Assembly (NCBI GenBank): GCA_963675565.2
Contig: CAXXYD010000002.1
Span: 434,001-498,000 of the forward strand
From: JARRKU01 sp963675565
Lineage (GTDB): Bacteria; Desulfobacterota; Desulfobacteria; Desulfobacterales; Desulfosarcinaceae
DNA: 64,000 nucleotides
Reading direction: 5' to 3'
The notes below the pieces were generated by a model. The model saw only the letters and a program-made list of their open reading frames with translations. It searched no databases and had not been told where the DNA came from. The position numbers were made by a program, and so were the translations under genes. Below, in pieces: positions 62,078 to 64,000 of this stretch (position 1 is its first letter; each line of letters starts with the position of its first letter).

Positions 62078-64000
62078 ATGAGCATATCCTTTTCATCCCG
62101 TGAAAATCGTATCGCCGCGTTGGGTTTTCCAATCGGCCGTCGGGGATTCACGCTCATTGAGATGGCCATCGTGGTGATGATCATTGGGGTCATTATTTCC
62201 ATTGTCTCCACTGTGTTGCCGTCTCTCGTGCGCACGTCGAAAATCAAGCAGGCCCAGGCAACGCTGGAAAAAGTGGATTATGCGCTGCAGGGGTATATCT
62301 TGGCCAACGGGCAATTGCCCTGCCCCGATGCGGACACCCCGCCGGACGGACTTGAAAATCGCGTGACAGGCGCTAACCCGCCCACGGACGATACCTGCAC
62401 GGCCTATGTCGGCAGCCTCCCGTTTGCCACGCTGGGCCTCAGTTCGGGCACCGACACCTGGCAAAACCCCATCCGTTACGGCATTTATCAGGGCCTGGTA
62501 CGCACGGCACAATCCAATTTGTGCAACGCATTGCCCTGCACGCTCTGCCTGGCCGATTTTGTCAACAACCCCACCAGCAGCTGGCTCAGCACCAGCGATG
62601 GAAGCATCGTCACTAACGCCGCCTTCGTGCTTGCCAGCGGCGGCGGCAAGGATATGGACGGGGACAACGATTTTTTTGATGGACGCAATGCCAGCGCCCC
62701 GGCCACAGTGCAATTTGAATCACCCGACAAGATAACCGATCCGAATTACGACGATATCGTGCGCGCCGGCAGCCTCACCTACCTCCAGGGGCGCCTGTGC
62801 GCCGGCAGCGGCGGCGGGGGCGGCAGCGGGGGCAATGTGGAAGTATGCGACGACGTGGGCGCCAATGACGAAGACGGAGACGGGCTGGCCAACTGCAATG
62901 ACCCGGACTGCGCCAGTCACGCCGCCTGCGTGGGCGGTACGCATGTCATTATCATCACCCCGTCCTTTCCCTCGGGAATAGTGAACGATACTTACGCCAC
63001 CACCGTTCAGGCCAGCGGCGGTGTTACCCCTTACGAATGGAAAATCGCCGATAACGGCGGATTCAGCGGGCTGTTCCTGCACACTTACACCGGCCAGCTG
63101 TCCGGAAGCCTGGATCAGTGCCCCGGCACCTATACAGTCACCGTGGACGTCACGGACACCACCCCCACCACGCCCACCACCGACAGCCGGTCCTATACAA
63201 TTGATATTGCTACAGATTTGACTGTTTCGCGCACCAGCGGGGCCAGCGCCGATATCCAATGGCTCACGGCCACCCAGGAAGAGACCTTCCAGGCCAACGG
63301 CGGACATTTGGGAGACATCACATGGAGCCTCGCCACCGGCGGAGCCAATGGATTTACGGTTGTGGAAAACGGCGGCACCGGCTGCACGGTCAAAAAAAGC
63401 GGCGAAACCACCACGGGCGTGGGCCCGTACACTTTCGTGCTCACCGCCGAAGATGAATCCTGTCCGTCCAATACCGCCCATTTAACGTTTACCGTCACTG
63501 TGCCGGCCAGCGGCACGGGTGCGGCGGCACCTTACACGGTGGGCATGGAGGCATCCTGGCGATTTGACGAATGCACCTTGTGGGACGGTACCAGCTACGA
63601 TGTAGAGGATGATCTGGGCAATACCCTGCATTTCGGCCGGCGCATCGGCAATGTCACCAGCGTGACCAATGGCAGGATCTGCCGGGCGGCCGCCTTTGAC
63701 GGCGGCAGCGCACGCATCGTCAGCGATGTGCTCACGGGCAGCGACATCATGGGGTTCAGCGACCAGGTAACCCTGGCCTGCTGGTTTAAATCACCCGGGG
63801 GAGGCGGCAAAAACCCGCGGTTGATCGAATTTTCAGACCCGGCGGGAAGCTATTCCCGAAGCACGGCATTGGCCTACGACGCGGACGGTTCCCTGCGTGC
63901 CTGGGTCACCAGCGAAACCGGCGTCCGCGGCGGTCAAATCGATTATGCAACCACCCGGTACGATGACAATGAATGGCATCACGCCGTATACACCTACAGC
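62078..64000 (+). CDS. prepilin-type protein with LamG-like domain (3' end outside window)
   Basis: The frame stays open from the ATG at 62078 (GGAGG five bases upstream) to the window end, at least 640 residues. It begins with a prepilin leader and cleavage site RRG/FTLIEMAIVVMIIGVIISIV, followed by a minor-pilin-like part (ATLEKVDYALQGYILANGQL, PCPDADTPPDG). A Gly-rich linker with a Cys pair (CDDVGANDEDGDGLANCNDP, CASHAAC) and Ig-like repeats come next. A LamG/concanavalin-like domain starts near WRFDECTLWDG (AAFDGGSARI, QVTLACWFKSPGGGG, WHHAVYTY). This suggests a surface-displayed, carbohydrate-binding pseudopilin. Confidence 0.85.
   Translation, partial: MSISFSSRENRIAALGFPIGRRGFTLIEMAIVVMIIGVIISIVSTVLPSLVRTSKIKQAQATLEKVDYALQGYILANGQLPCPDADTPPDGLENRVTGANPPTDDTCTAYVGSLPFATLGLSSGTDTWQNPIRYGIYQGLVRTAQSNLCNALPCTLCLADFVNNPTSSWLSTSDGSIVTNAAFVLASGGGKDMDGDNDFFDGRNASAPATVQFESPDKITDPNYDDIVRAGSLTYLQGRLCAGSGGGGGSGGNVEVCDDVGANDEDGDGLANCNDPDCASHAACVGGTHVIIITPSFPSGIVNDTYATTVQASGGVTPYEWKIADNGGFSGLFLHTYTGQLSGSLDQCPGTYTVTVDVTDTTPTTPTTDSRSYTIDIATDLTVSRTSGASADIQWLTATQEETFQANGGHLGDITWSLATGGANGFTVVENGGTGCTVKKSGETTTGVGPYTFVLTAEDESCPSNTAHLTFTVTVPASGTGAAAPYTVGMEASWRFDECTLWDGTSYDVEDDLGNTLHFGRRIGNVTSVTNGRICRAAAFDGGSARIVSDVLTGSDIMGFSDQVTLACWFKSPGGGGKNPRLIEFSDPAGSYSRSTALAYDADGSLRAWVTSETGVRGGQIDYATTRYDDNEWHHAVYTYS

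Noticed and set aside
1..64000. CRISPR arrays, rRNA and tRNA genes
   Set aside because: No regularly spaced repeats and no recognisable rRNA or tRNA sequence was found on either strand by eye.

Overview
The window looks like chromosomal DNA of a sulfate-reducing deltaproteobacterium (Desulfobacterales, Desulfosarcina-like). Supporting signs are a cytoplasmic Mo/W formate dehydrogenase with a NuoF/GltD-type diaphorase, DUF3786 and SRAP proteins, PilY1-type pili, many hybrid/PilZ signalling proteins and moderately high GC core genes. The taxonomy is inferred from gene content, since no rRNA is present.

Layout. 1-4970: end of a TonB-like gene plus an ExbB/TolQ channel, a J-like/HTH protein with a MinD-type ATPase, and a pseudouridine synthase split from its usual N-terminal domain by one in-frame stop. 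5232-17469: a minus-strand integron cassette array with no integrase (CALIN). It has five attC-like sites and four cassettes: a CHAT protease, a PD-(D/E)XK-like protein, an Mrr-like nuclease and a two-gene membrane-protein cassette. Three of the attC sites are interrupted by group II introns. Two introns are identical 2.2-kb minus-strand copies; the third is a different, IIC-like intron on the plus strand. 17470-19870: an IS91-family element with a Y2 transposase and a tyrosine recombinase. 19870-26340: mobile-element debris, including a DnaQ-remnant/DUF3820/GIY-YIG protein, HU, ORF6N, a dead conjugative relaxase, an integrase fragment and an IS5 remnant, with one intact MFS transporter.

26530-35408: a type IV pilus minor-pilin operon (FimT/GspH-, PilW-, PilV- and PilX-like proteins, then PilY1, which carries a frameshift near its C-terminus), a small exported protein and a PAS-domain protein. 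35480-41707: an MFS remnant, a DUF1573 protein and the formate dehydrogenase pair. 42094-50333: a broken IclR-type gene, an S1/P1-like phospholipase/nuclease, a BASS transporter, SRAP (YedK), a large hybrid histidine kinase, an MFS pump and the remains of an RpiR regulator and an amine oxidoreductase. 50571-57035: a zinc-ribbon/HTH protein, a fused HisH-HisF of eukaryotic HIS7 type, DUF3786, RadC, a 56-aa winged-helix protein, a PilZ protein, a flavin reductase, KhpA and a 51-aa protein. 57357-61315: an eno - LolA-like - pyrG minus-strand run. 61622-64000: an HTH/coiled-coil protein and a prepilin carrying a LamG-type domain that runs off the window.

The most unusual part is the cassette array. 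It holds candidate defence-type genes (CHAT, two nucleases, a small membrane pair) at recombination sites that group II introns of two kinds have colonised. The identical introns form 2.25-kb direct repeats around three of the four cassettes.
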